A DNA stretch of 64,000 nt, from assembly GCA_009617715.1 (NCBI GenBank), contig VTFK01000062.1:62001-126000 (forward strand), read 5' to 3'. Of the stretch, positions 12,463 to 25,440 are shown in pieces. A program made the translations under genes and the position numbers. Each line of letters starts with the position of its first letter. Within the stretch, counting starts at the first letter, position 1. The notes under the pieces were generated by a model. The model saw only the letters and a list, made by a program, of their open reading frames with translations, ran no database searches and was not told the DNA's origin. The DNA is from Plectrocnemia conspersa. Taxonomy: Eukaryota; Arthropoda; Insecta; Trichoptera; Polycentropodidae.

Positions 12463-14222
12463 ATAATAGAACTAAAGGATGGATGCTGGTGGATTCTCCC
12501 ATACCCACAATTTGCTACACGTTAGTATACTTAGCAATAGTGTGGGCTGGCCCTCGCATCATGAAGAACAGGGCCCCTTTTAATTTGAACTGGCTTATGA
12601 TGCCATACAATTTATCCATGGCTGGGCTCAACTTCTACATTGCCCAGCAGCTACTCACAGCATCTTGGCGCTTGCACTACAGCTACATCTGTGAGCCGTG
12701 CAAAGAAAGATTCGATCCTGACGAAATACAAGTAATATTGAAATACATAAAACAATTCAAGCTTCAGCATATGTAATCCAAACGTTGATATCAACAGATC
12801 GCCAGTGCTGTATGGTGGTATTACTTCTCGAAACTGTTGGAATTCTGCGATACGTTCTTCTTCATTTTGCGCAAGAAGAACGAACAATTGACGTTCCTGC
12901 ACGTTTACCACCACTCGTCCATGTTCACTTTCTGGTGGATCGGAATCAAATGGGTGCCGAGTGGTTCAAGTATGTTATTTAATCGCTTATGTTTCTCGAA
13001 AGCTTATTAATTTCATTTTTATATATATTTTCTAGCTTTCTTACCTGCCATGGCTAACAGTTTCATCCACGTTCTGATGTACTCATACTACGGATTGTCT
13101 GTGTTGGGCCCAAGAGTCAGCAAGTTCTTGTGGTGGAAGAAATACTTGACCATCCTTCAATTGGTATATCATTGTTTATATTATTGACATATATAAGGAT
13201 TAGGCATTTAATAACACAATCCAATGAGTATCAATAGGTAAGATTTAAATTATGGATAAAGTGATTAAGTAGGGCTCTTACTACTCCAACAAATGTCGAT
13301 GATTCGAGGCGGAACCAGACTCTTTGTTATTGTTCAATTGTGTAAGATTCAAAATCGGTACATTTGTCGACGTCGTCATCTTGTGGAATGCGTAATCCGT
13401 ATTTTCTGTACCTGTTTGATTAGCTTTCTTCCAGAGGGGGGGGGGGGGCAAAAGTTGGCCAGTCAGTGGTCGTTTTTTTAATATTTTGATTTCATCAAGA
13501 TTCATAGTATTTCATAACAACATTCATTTTTCTAGCTAAATTCAACGGGATGCAATTTAAGAAACATAAATCTGTCAGTTTAATGACCCTATTAGCGACG
13601 CAACGATTATGTGTAGTCGCGACACTACATATTTCAATCAAAATTAGTGTGTGAAAAGATAAATCTTACTATAAAATCAAAAATTTCCTACTACGCGTTA
13701 TTTTATTCTAATATTCACATTATCTATTATATCCCCAAAAAAGTCAGAAGTTTTGTTAGCAATATTAAGCAAAAAATAAGTCTCTTATTGCAAGGATGCA
13801 CAAACGCCATTTGTTAATAGCAATCATTGAAATAATAGAGCTCTTACATTTACCTAAGGATATTAAAACCATGTTATAAATATTTATTTATGCTTATGAA
13901 TTGATACAGATCCAATTTGTGACTGCTTTGACTTTGGGACTCAATGCATTACGTACCGGATGTGAATTCCCACTTTGGATGCATTACACTTTGATCATAT
14001 ACATGATTTCTTTCATCGTCTTGTTCGGAAAATTCTACTTCAGAGCTTACATGACTCACGTAAGTTTTAGTATATATTATTTTGATAATCGCTATTATTA
14101 TTTTAATTTACATATTTAATTAATTTCAGGGCGGAAAGGCTTTGGGAGCCAGATATGGTCAAGAGTATCTAGAAAACAGTGACGAACTCGAATACGCTTA
14201 CAACAAAGAGAAGCTTCAATAG
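12463..14222 (+). CDS. Elongation of very long chain fatty acids protein (ELOVL4/7-like), 3' five exons
   Basis: ELO-family condensing enzyme: adds malonyl-CoA units to long acyl-CoAs in the ER membrane. Exons are 12463-12731, 12798-12969, 13036-13163, 13910-14059 and 14130-14222, all with GT-AG borders and continuous frame, giving about 270 residues ending ..YNKEKLQ. The reading starts within a codon at [13 protein letters not shown], so a short 5' coding exon (roughly 30 residues) lies upstream and was not found. Visible family motifs are the KLLEFCDT segment, the catalytic histidine box [18 protein letters not shown], the LTILQLIQ segment and several hydrophobic membrane spans. The C-terminus has no KKxx retrieval signal. 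The 746 bp fourth visible intron carries a G-rich repeat fragment. Closest by eye to insect ELOVL4-type enzymes; the exact subfamily is not certain. Confidence 0.93.
13433..13530 (+). repeat. Poly-G dispersed repeat fragment in an elongase intron
   Basis: A 14-base G run is followed by CAAAAGTTGGCCAGTCAGTGG, nearly the same as the fragment at 12224-12345. It is a transposon-derived fragment inside the intron between exons 13036-13163 and 13910-14059. Confidence 0.45.
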
Positions 14223-14547
14223 ATATTTTTCTTCATCTAAAACTAAATTATTTTCAGTACAATCGCTGCTGAAATTAGTCATTATTTTTCTAAGGTGTTC
14301 ATCTTATTTTGTAATATTTACGAAAGATTTTATATGCGTATATTTTTTTAGACATCATAGTATAAACGATTATTTGCTCACAATACGATTGTATAAAATT
14401 TTATAAATTTTATTTTATAACGCATATAAGTAATATGTAAACGATCATCATTATTAGTATTAATTTCATAATTAATTGATTCGCAATTTAATTTTTTATG
14501 TGCTATTAGTTTGTAAGTGTTATATCATTTATTTCATATCTTATATA

Positions 14548-14553
14548 AATAAA
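14548..14553 (+). terminator. Likely polyadenylation signal of the elongase
   Basis: AATAAA lies 326 bases after the elongase stop codon and about 90 bases before the convergent MORN4 stop at 14640. The two 3' ends therefore nearly touch or overlap. On the opposite strand an AATAAA at 14627-14622 could serve MORN4. Confidence 0.45.
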
Positions 14554-14639
14554 TATCTGTTATCATGTTTATCATTATTGTAAATATTTAAAATAAAACA
14601 TATTTTTTTATATATAATATATTTATTATTTTAATATAA

Positions 14640-15571
<932 letters not shown>

Positions 15572-15753
15572 TATGTACGAAAGCAACCAACGTAGCACTC
15601 TGAATCAAAATGCCGAAGACTAATACAAATTAGTTCATGTGTAACACCTGTAAGGCTTCTGTCAAATCCAATTACATAAGAATCTATATCTACTATATGT
15701 ACAATATATTTTAAACACATAAAAAAACAACAAATAACAATAAAAAAATATTG

Positions 15754-15759
15754 TTTATT
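15754..15759 (-). terminator. Likely polyadenylation signal of PWP2
   Basis: AATAAA on the minus strand, 22 bases after the PWP2 stop codon. It leaves under 190 bases between PWP2 transcript cleavage and the MORN4 start codon. Confidence 0.45.
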
Positions 15760-15780
15760 AATAAAAAATACATTTATAAA

Positions 15781-18700
15781 TTATTCATCTTCACTCTCGT
15801 CCGAATTGCCAGTTCCTCGGCCACTAGAATCGCTCTCTGATTTCACATCATCTTCGACTTCCATTTCGCTCTTCTTCTTGTCGTGACATATAGCTAGATC
15901 TTTAATGTATCTAATTGTGTACTTATTGAAGTCGCATCTGTAATTGGAAGATAAAGATAAACATATTTATTCAATTATTTAAATTCAAGCGCCCACGACT
16001 GACATTTTAGGACAATTATAAAATTAATTTAAAAATTCAAATATTTACATTCTCGGTAAATTATTATGTCATATTGTTATCAGTTTTCTGTGGAATATTG
16101 TGTTTAGATTCTAATTATTGTACCTAGTTTTTATTGTTCATAATTATTGTTTTAGTACCCATGAGCGATCAATAAGATGATTTTACGCTGAAATGGAAGC
16201 ATACTTATTCAGTTAAATAACCACCTGCTTCATAATCAATGTCACGCGATCGGCATGACAGATCACGGAATATCAAAAAATAAAAACATACGTTTTATTA
16301 GCGTTTATGTGGTTTGATCAATGTCTACTTTCAATCATCGTACGTACGTTTTTTATTTGCAATTCGAATTGCAATCCTCGTACGTACGTTATTTAATTGC
16401 AATTCAATTCGAATATAATTATATTAAAACGTTAAATCAATCGAAAAGACTTGTATTTTATGTGAATTATTTAAATTATATTTTATGATTAATCATTGTA
16501 AGCTCTTCAACTTGGAACAATAACATTATACACGCATTCGATAGTGAGCCTTGTGTATTTTGTTTATTTATTGTACATAGATACCATTTTCTAAGATCAT
16601 GCGTATCTATGGAAATTTAAAATAATTAAATTCTTTTTTCTGATTGGTCGGAACTGTTTGGAACTGAGATTATGCAATAATAGGCTTTATGTGTATGTAA
16701 ATAGGTACTATTATTCCATAGAGCTTACAACGCTGGAAGCTTTTAAAACAAAATATATAATATATAATAATATATAAATTATTAGCTCCACTACCTCCTC
16801 ACCTATCCTATACTCCTGGTAGATTATGACAAAAAACCCATACAAAAACGGTAGTTTGAAGCGTTTTTTTTTCTGAATATGCTTTGATGCGACTTTTGAG
16901 GTGCATAATTTGCAAACCAAGCATAATTTGCGGAAATTGAAAAAAAATAGTTTTCCTAATAATTAAAATAATAAATTAATTGTCAGCTACCTTCTCACTC
17001 ATATATACTCCTAGTAGATTATGACAAAAAACCCGTACAAAACCGTTTCGTGTGTCACAAAATGGTAGTTTGATTAATTTTAGATAGCATATGCTTCGAC
17101 GCTACTTTTGTGACTACAGAAATTAAGAATAAATCTTTTTTCAATAATTAAAATAATAAATTAATTGAAGAAAACGACATAACGTGGAATAATTGCATTG
17201 GACTGTGTACTGACTGAGCTCACTCAATGTCCAGACACAAAGCAGGTCTTCAAGCATTAGTAAAAGCTAAAGAAAGCACCACATGCTATCTGGACGCACT
17301 GTATGCTTCACAGAGCAGCTCTAGTGTCAAAAAATATGAGCAACGAACATAACAACATTTTTACAAAAGTTATAAAAATTATATACATTAAGAACAATCC
17401 TTTGAGAGCTACGCTGTGTGTAGATGTGGAAACTAATTATACCTTACTTCCGTATTATTATGAAGTTCGCTGGCTATCTCGTGCAAAAGTGATTCAAAGG
17501 GTGATTGAACTCAAAGAAGAAAAAGAAACCTTTCTCAAGAAAATCACCATGAAGAGGCACATTTGTGGACGAATGATAATTTTATTATTAAACTTGTCTA
17601 TTTGGTTGAAATTTTTGGAAAATTGAGCGGTTTGAATCAGGGCTGTGTAGTCGTTAAAAAAAAACACGACTCCGATATTTACCAACAACACGACTCCACT
17701 TCGACTCCGACTCCGACTTCGACTCCGACTCAAAAAAGTTTAATTTTTTCAGGTATTTTTGGTGTTTTTCTACACGTTTAATATTCATACGCTATACACA
17801 TTCATTATTACGCAATTAAAAATTCATAAATTTCATAATTTAAAAAAATGTTCTGAGTCGCTCATTTTTCACGACTCCGACTCCAACTCCGGCCAAAACA
17901 CCACGACTCCACGACTCCAACTCCGACTCCGACTCCACAGCCCTGGTTTGAATAAATCAATGGAAGGATCATAAATGCATCCACATATTCAAAAAGACAA
18001 AATAAAAGCTTTCATTAAAATGTTGAAGTTATAGAAATCAAATTTAAAAAAGATGAGTTTTCAAAAGATTTCTGGGCCAAAGCCAATATTGAAGCAAGCA
18101 AAAATCTTTTTATTGAACACTTGGATGATTTAGTGCTGCATTTTTCAAATTATTTCAAAGATCTTAATTTCTAAGTTTTTGTTGATACAAAATCCATTTA
18201 TCGACAATGGAGATGACGAATTTGAGCTGACAACCATTGAAAAAGAAAAATTGAAAGAATTATCATGCGATAGCTCACTAAAAGTTTCAATATGAAACCC
18301 TAATTCAATTTTGGATGAATCTTTGTATTGCAAAGCAATGCAAGTACTTCTACCGTTTGTAACGTCTTATTTATACGAAATGGGTTTTTCATAATAACTC
18401 CCAAATGGTGAACAGTAGCAACGTGACATTTGCACATGTCATTTATATTTCAACTATGCTATTTTTAATTTTTAAATTAATAGTTAAGATAAACAGCGAC
18501 GTAGTGACAATTCGAAATTTTTAAAAAAATCGAATTAGAAGCGATTGCAAGATGAATTTCACAGAAGCAATTGATCTAGAATCTTTGGAATTGGAATTGT
18601 TCTAACTCCACAATGATTTATGCAGAAATTCTGTTAAAATATCAAAAACAAAACAAAATGCAGATTGGGGAATAGAAATTAAAAAAAGAATTAGGCAACG

Positions 18701-21700
18701 TAGAAAGATGCCAAAAGTATTAATTGATGCAGAGCTTTCAGTTTAGAACGAAATCATATGTATAAAAACGTACTTGACCGATGGAAACAAGAAATAACAA
18801 CACAATTTTAAGACTAAAAGAACTAAATAAAAAATTAGGATTTCTGCTGGACATCGAAACTGTTATTTCTAAAACAGTAAAAATAACTACGTTAAAATTT
18901 CTACGTTAAAGGATGTAGATGGAAATAAATTGTAAAATGCTGCTTACTACTCATAATAAAGTATTACCAAAAACTCATTTAGATCATCTTACTTTTATTG
19001 TGTCATATTGCCTTAATATAAATATTGTATTTACTGTTTTTAACCATATTTTATGGAACAATTTTTTTATATATTGCTCATTTAAATTGTCCTCAATGAC
19101 AAATACGTATATGTATATACATAACTGCACAAATTGTACAACGAATTAAAAATGAAAAACTTGCGTCAATAAAAATAAACACGTGTTTCTTATCACTTAA
19201 TCAATACATGACTCTTAATGAAAAATATTTTATGATATATTATAACGAAGCACGATTCAAACATATCATATCAAGTTTTATTACACATATGGATCATTTT
19301 CTATAATATAATATATAAACAAAACTTACATATCAGCTAATTGTTGATATTTTCTATTCAAAGCTTTCTCGATTGACAATAAAGTCGGCATTTCAAACAG
19401 TCCTTGTACTCTCGTACCATTTGTGGTTAAAGCCGACGATATCCATCGCAAATACAACTCGATGTGTCGGGTGCCTTCAACTAAATCTGATATTGTCTGC
19501 AAAGTTCTCCTCAGATATTCATCGGGCAATGATATTATTGTTAAATCAACTAAAGAAATGTACATTCAATTAATATTTATCATTAATAATATCAAATATA
19601 ATTACTTACTATCTGTATATGGAATTGTTTCAATCACTTCTTGAATTAATTTAATATCGTTCAATTGAATTGAATGAATCAACGCAGTGCTCCATTCTTT
19701 TGATTTTAATGACTCGGCGACACTCTGAGGTGTAACGTTCAATTGAAGCTCAAAGGGCAAGAACGTACCACCAGAGTTCAAAGAATATTGCATTAACCCC
19801 TCAGTCGTAGCGACAGAGAAACTTTGACCCGTGGGTGAGAATTGCACGGAAAATACTCTAACCTAAAAATTGTATCGAGATATAACAACAATTAAAACTT
19901 TATATTTTATATCCTCTTACCTCAGGTTTAAAATTTCTATCGGCCATATCGCCTTGCCTGACACCGGGCAATCGCAATTTAACATCTCCGCCTTCAAGAT
20001 CGCTTCTCTTTTCGATCAACGCCAAATTACCAAATTCTGTCATATTTCTACGACTGATGAAATCCTAGGGTAACAATAATTTTTTAAGATAAATTCATAC
20101 ATATGCAATAAATAAAAATCATACTAACGGTCATAGAATCTAATGATTTATTCATAGTGATTTCAAACTTTTTAAGAAGAATAGATTCTTTAATACTGTA
20201 TATGCAGATGTTTTTAGAGTTTCCGGCTGCTAATAAACATTTTCCGTCGGCTGAATAACAGATGGATGTGAAAGCTCTATAAAAGTACATTAATAATAAA
20301 TAAGATTAATGAAACTTAATATTGATTCCATCAATAATTACTTGGCTTTCAAAGTTTTCTTAGCAGTGACCAAATCGGCATCGGATCTTCCGCTCCCAAG
20401 ATCGTTTCTGCCGTCAATTGTCACTAATTGATCTGATGTTCTAACGTCAAACACATAAATCTGACCAGATAGTGTACAAACAGATACCTAAAAAAATATA
20501 TAAATTAGATTAGCTAAATTAAGATAAATAAAATAATATGAAAATCATACTTCTTGTCCATCAGGCCTAAAAGCGACTTGTAAGCCGTCAGCATTTAAAA
20601 ATATGGATTCATGATCGCTGCCTTCTTCTATACAATTCCACATTCGCAAAGTTTTATCCCAACTCACGGACGCTAGAGCTGAACTTGAGATTACAGGACT
20701 GAAAGCCAAACCGACAACAGGACCTTCATGACCACTGAGGACCTAAATTAACAGATAATTAGTTTTAACTACATATAAAATTATGATTGTTTCACTATGA
20801 CTTTACCTCTAATAATTTTCCAAATTTGATCGACCAAACGTATATCTCAAATACATCTTGACCACCAGCAGCACATAATTCGCCACTAGAATCGAGAGCA
20901 CAGCAACTAAACTGCACCGGAGATGGAGATGTTAGCGTTCGGAAGTTACGATATCTGAAATTAATCATTTATAATGTAATTTTCGTTAAACAACTCATTT
21001 TTAGTCAAATAAATCTTTCAGCTTAAAGCAATAATCTAAATTCTAAATATCTTTACTGTATTCTGAATGATACTCTCGGACCTGTGTGTTGTGAAGATTG
21101 TACAATATTTCACTGCTAAGCATTGTGACATACAACTCGCTTGAACATAAAATGCATAAAATCCCTTAACAAAAATATGTTTTTTTAATTCTTTTCGGAA
21201 CACTAAATGACCCTTAACCTTCTGCTACACTCACAAAGTTAAAAAATTTGAAACACAATTGCTGTGCTCAGTAATATGTTTAGAAACCTTGTCGATAATT
21301 TCTTTATGTAATTCTGACGGTTTCGTGCTTAGTTTAACCCTTTGAGTAACGAGTTAATTTATACACATTTGTTGGTGTATACCTGAGGGAGTGAGTTAAT
21401 TTTACGTATTTTCCTTAATTATTTCTCTTGTTATTTATTATTATTATTTTATATTGCATTTATAGTAAATTATAGAAAAAATCTATGATCCTCAACGTTT
21501 TATTGCTTTGATTTATTTCACTACTTTTTTGTATCAGTATGTTTTAATAATTCTTTTTAACATTTTTCTATTATTAAATTTTGTTAATTTATTTTATATT
21601 TTATTTTTATATATTATTCGGCTTTTGTGGTTTTTTATATCAATTCAGAAGCTTTCAATAATTTTTATAAAAGTACTATAAAATATTTTTTCTTATATTA

Positions 21701-24700
21701 ATTTACTTCGTACTCTTTAATTTATCGATATTATTTTCTATAAAAATCATTTACATTAAATCAAATCAAAAAAAATATTACATAAACATAATGTTTTTTA
21801 TTTATTTCTTCAGTTATATATGTAAATATATAACTATTTGGGGTACCTCAAAACAGTGAAAGATCAACCACTGTACACGTACGGTGATATCGCTCAAAGG
21901 GTTAACATCCAAGAAAAGAGAATACTCCTTTTATTCGGATATATTTAAAGTAGCTAGAAATGGTTGGAAATCTCGAGGGACGTATAAGAAATAGAAACAT
22001 CTATGAAGGACTACTGTGAGCCATAGTGGTAAAGAAAATGCTAAAGAACAGAATTAAACTATACCTTGTAATATCGTAGCATCTCACAGTGCCGTCGAGC
22101 GAAGCAGAGATGAAAAACTTTTTATTGGCGCTGAATTGGACGCTGGAGACTGTACTTGTGTGTTCGCTAAATGTTATGAAGCAGAACCCGGTTAAAGTGC
22201 TCCAAAGTTTCACTTTACCGTCATGTCCACCGGTAACTATGTATTGACCGTCCGGCGAATAACAGAGGCAAGTCATGTTTGAAGAATGGCCTTGTTGTTT
22301 CATAACGTATTGTTCACCTGTCAATTTAAATTAAAATTATGAATTAAATATAATACAGCATATATGAATATATTTAAATTAATATACTTTGCCATTCCCA
22401 GACGAGTAACTGTCCGATTCCGGAACATCCTAAAGCGATCCAATCGCCTGGTTTAGAAATGGCTATTGAACTGATTTCTTGTTCGGATATACTTAGAGAA
22501 TGGATCAAATTAACATCTGGCATTTCGTATAAGAAAAATGAACCAGTTGAAAAGCCTAAAAATTATATAAATAAAAGGATTAGTAAGAGTAAAAAAATGG
22601 AATACAGATATAATGTTTTGATAAAGTCAATTTTAAAGATGTGGCGAAGTATAATCCCGCAGAAAAATATTTTTTATTAAAATGAATTAATAATTTTGTA
22701 CAAATGGCACTTGAGAATCTATTTGCATAATTTTAAGTTATAAACTAAAGTTAAATAATAGCATCTTTTCCTGTGTGGAATTTTTTTTCGGTCATCAATT
22801 TTTTAAATTGTATTTATTTCATATTTGAGATTGTACCTATAATTAATATTTTAGTTTCCTTGTGATAAGCAGCTGTAGTCAATTGAGCACTTTTATCAAC
22901 CTGTCTAACTACATCTCCCAAATAATGCTTTGAATGCTTCTTATAGCCGAACAACGTCTTATCGCTCGATTTTCCATCTTCGTCGACGTACTCTCCTTCT
23001 GAATGCGTATAACTCGGCACATCTTTATCCGACTTCTTCTCACTAGCATGCTTTTCGATCGCCTTTTCCATATTTATATCATCTTCAGCATCATCCTCCT
23101 TATCCACCTTGATTTTTTTATTCGGCGGCGCCGCAACCATTTCATTAGCATCTACAGTGCACTCCCAAACTGTCAACTGCCCGTTTCGACTAACGGTTGT
23201 GATATCAAAACTATCCTTCTCAAAGAAGCAACCCACAATGCTTTGAGAATGTCCACTCAAGTTATAAGATCGGAAATTCTCAAAATTTTCTATGGCGTAT
23301 ATTCTAACACACATGTCTTTCGAACCGACTGCTAAAAGTCGAGAGCAAGACGACCATTCCACGCACGTTGTGTCGTCATTGGCTCCTCGGAAGACTCTTT
23401 CCATGACGAAAGCGTTATATTCGCCACTGTAAGGCCCCGGAGACTTCATTATGAACACTATAAAAATACAGCGATTAATATTATACATAAAAATCACATA
23501 AAAATGTATATTTACCGTTATTTTCTTTGCAAACGGCAAAGTGTTTTCCATCCGGACTGAATTTCACTGCAGTAATAGGACGCTGGAATCTATACGTATG
23601 TACAACTGTGTACGAGATCATACTTATCAAACTGGCTTCACCCTCTATTGATTAAAATAAGTTATACTATTTATATCTAGAATTATGTTAAAGAATTGTA
23701 TATTATAATCGATTGAGGCTTACCTTCATTTATAGCTATTAATGTGCATCCATTTGGGGATAAATCTATAGCCGTGAAGTTATATTCACTCTCAATTGGC
23801 AATGTTAAGGATTTGTTACTGAAAAAGTGTATTTTTATATTTAAATTGAAAAATAAAGTAATTATTTAATTTTAAAAAAAAAATTACTTCTTCAAATCAT
23901 ATATGGAAATTCTATTTCCGACTGGACTGATAACCGAGTTTCCATCTGGAGTAAATATCAAGTCTCCTTTCCGATATACAGCTCCGAGCAGGTTATTAAA
24001 CTGAAATTAATGTTATTATTAGCGAGTTAAGATTCTTGGAGAGGAATATAATCATTTCAAAACTTTCATATATTACTTTTGTCATTTAACTAACAAGCTC
24101 AAATGTAAACAAAGCAGCAAAATATCTCAAAGAACTTAAGTATCATTTAACTTAACGAAACAATTATTTAATAGTTCATATTAAATGGATGGCAATAAAA
24201 AATATTTTGCAAAACTCTTTTTGATAATTTATATAATTATTATAAACAAATTTTGATAATTTATTTTACATATTTCTTTTATTTATTTTTATATCAATTC
24301 AGAGGCTTTCAATATTTTTAATAAAATTATTAAAAAATATTTTTTGTTGTTTGTTTATTTCGTACTCGTAATTCATTGATATCATTTTCTATAAAAATTG
24401 GTTACATTAAATAAAATTTAAAAAAATACTTATTAATGTAAATATATAACTACTGGGGTGCCACAAAACAGTGAAAGATCGACCACCGTACATGTACGCC
24501 GATACCATTCGCAGGATTAATAATAAAGTTCCAAAAAAATCTTATAAAATAGGTACTTTCTAGGATATTTTAGCTTATATATTATAGATTAATAAAAAAA
24601 TCTGATGTTTTATACCTATGTAAAAGTTGTATGTTGGATATATATTCAAAAGCAGTAAAATTGCTATTGATTAAATGCAAAATGTATACTGGTAAAACGA

Positions 24701-25035
24701 CAGGTAATGTTATTATTTGGTACCATAAGGTATAACCTGTTACTCTTTTAATTACTTTTTCAATAAAAATATTCTTAACCTCAAATATGATATCAATCGA
24801 TTTTCTTAAAATGGAATAAGAATATGTTATAGCATTGTTGTTATTTAGTACCATACAGCATTATAAATTATAAAATATATTTTAATACACACGCCGATTA
24901 TTTTCCTTAAGACTAAGAAAACATAACAAAACTACCGCAAATTATATATTATTCTAATGTAATACTCTACACTTGTTTAAATGAATATGTTATACGTATA
25001 GTCTGAAAACTACACACCTTAAAAGCGAACTTCAT
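15781..25035 (-). CDS. PWP2: Periodic tryptophan protein 2 (PWP2/UTP1), small-subunit processome WD-repeat protein
   Basis: Nucleolar WD40 protein of the UTP-B module of the 90S pre-ribosome, needed for 18S rRNA processing. Fifteen coding exons in transcription order: 25035-25018, 24000-23888, 23818-23724, 23644-23516, 23457-22837, 22555-22388, 22317-22065, 20954-20807, 20742-20551, 20487-20342, 20276-20129, 20064-19921, 19862-19610, 19549-19330, 15937-15781. They sum to 2805 nt (934 aa), with every junction GT-AG and in frame; the human protein is 919 aa. It begins MKFAFK and then FNNLLGAVYR. Tandem WD repeats follow (for example YSPDGQYIVTGGHDGKVKLW and ASVSWDKTLRMW), with an acidic, lysine-rich insert near residues 230-285. 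The C-terminal Pwp2 domain starts near VQFSPTGQSFSVATTEGL, and the protein ends in an acidic tail DESEDE. The last exon (CDFNKYTIRYIKDLA) matches the family's CSWNHYNMQYALA position, which ties it to this gene across a 3392 bp intron full of hAT remains. Confidence 0.95.
16338..16405. repeat. Short direct repeat in PWP2 intron 14
   Basis: TCGTACGTACGTT followed by an ATTTGCAATTC-like stretch occurs twice, 40 bases apart (about 16338 and 16378). The core ACGTACGT is itself palindromic. Nothing else is recognised between 15960 and 17200 in this intron. Confidence 0.4.
17200..18130 (+). pseudogene. Dead hAT transposase fragment (ZBED5/FAM200-like) in a PWP2 intron
   Basis: On the strand opposite to PWP2, three short in-frame stretches read like the middle of a hAT transposase of the ZBED5/FAM200 type. 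They are CTD.AHSMSRHKAGLQAL near 17202, LHRAALVSKNMSNEHNNIF near 17304 followed by the diagnostic YEVRWLSRAKVIQRVIEL near 17461, and LVYLVEIFGKLSGLNQ near 17590. Frame changes, stops and a later MITE insertion at 17638-17945 break it. Text continues after the MITE (MEGS..HPHIQKDKIKAFIKML). It is non-functional. Further decayed sequence of possibly the same element runs to about 18900. Confidence 0.75.
17638..17945. mobile_element. hAT MITE with perfect 8-bp target duplication and GACTCC repeats
   Basis: The left end CAGGGCTGTGTAGTCG and right end, inverted, CAGGGCTGTGGAGTCG match at 15 of 16 bases. The flanks are identical 8-mers, GTTTGAAT (17630-17637 and 17946-17953), which is a perfect hAT-type target duplication. 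The 308 bp element has no ORF. Both ends consist of degenerate GACTCC hexamer repeats facing inward. It is inserted in the dead hAT transposase described above, so it is younger than that fragment's decay or insertion. Confidence 0.9.
21338..21901. mobile_element. TTAA-flanked MITE (piggyBac-like), copy 2, in PWP2 intron 7
   Basis: It is bounded by TTAA at 21334-21337 and 21902-21905, with inverted ends CCCTTTGAG and CTCAAAGGG. The inner right end has GGGGTACCTCAAAACAGTG and CTGTACACGTACGG. It is 564 bp, very AT-rich inside and without an ORF. It is the best-preserved copy of the family also seen at 8062-8480 and, degraded, at 24231-24519 and 58793-58990. Confidence 0.8.
24231..24519. mobile_element. 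Degraded copy of the TTAA MITE in PWP2 intron 1
   Basis: It shares the AT-rich interior and the right subterminal block (GGGGTGCCACAAAACAGTG then CCGTACATGTACGCCG) with the copies at 8062 and 21338. The terminal CAAAGGG has decayed to GCAGGATTAA. The left end is not clear. Confidence 0.6.
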
Positions 25036-25358
25036 CTTGTTTTGATCGCAACAACTTTAAGGTTAAATTCAACACGCGCGGCTGACAGCTATTGTCAAAC
25101 GTATAAGGTTGCCAGTGCAAAAAAATAACTTGGAGCATATGAAAACGATAAAATCAATAAAATTTCGATTGTGTAAATCCATTTATTTCACATTATTTTA
25201 TTTTATTTTATTATTAGATATTATAAACATTAAGATCATTTTGGTCGAGATCGTTATAAATTCGACCATGAGTGTTGCCTTTTTTTATTATTTAGAAAGC
25301 GGGTCATTCCATTTACATAACAACTATGGATTTACTCAAGAAACATGATGATTAAAGT

Positions 25359-25440
25359 CACGTGAGTGATACGTCACGGTGGCGATGTTGCTCTTATCAT
25401 CACGTGTGACCTCGAAAGACTCGGCCGTACAAAATCGATA
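25359..25440. promoter_or_regulatory. Possible PWP2 promoter: two CACGTG E-boxes and a DRE-like site
   Basis: Two perfect CACGTG boxes (25359-25364 and 25401-25406) and AATCGATA at 25433-25440 lie 320-410 bases upstream of the PWP2 start codon, in a locally GC-richer stretch (25350-25560). In insects, Myc-type E-boxes combined with DRE sites are typical of ribosome-biogenesis genes. The transcription start is not known, so the link to PWP2 is inference. Confidence 0.35.

Noticed and set aside
15781..15937. A separate small acidic-tailed gene next to MORN4
   Set aside because: The splice phase and the C-terminal similarity show it to be the last exon of PWP2.
17494..17733. Minus-strand frame starting with SRSRSRSRSRS
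   Set aside because: It is a translation of the GACTCC hexamer repeats at the end of the hAT MITE, not an SR protein.
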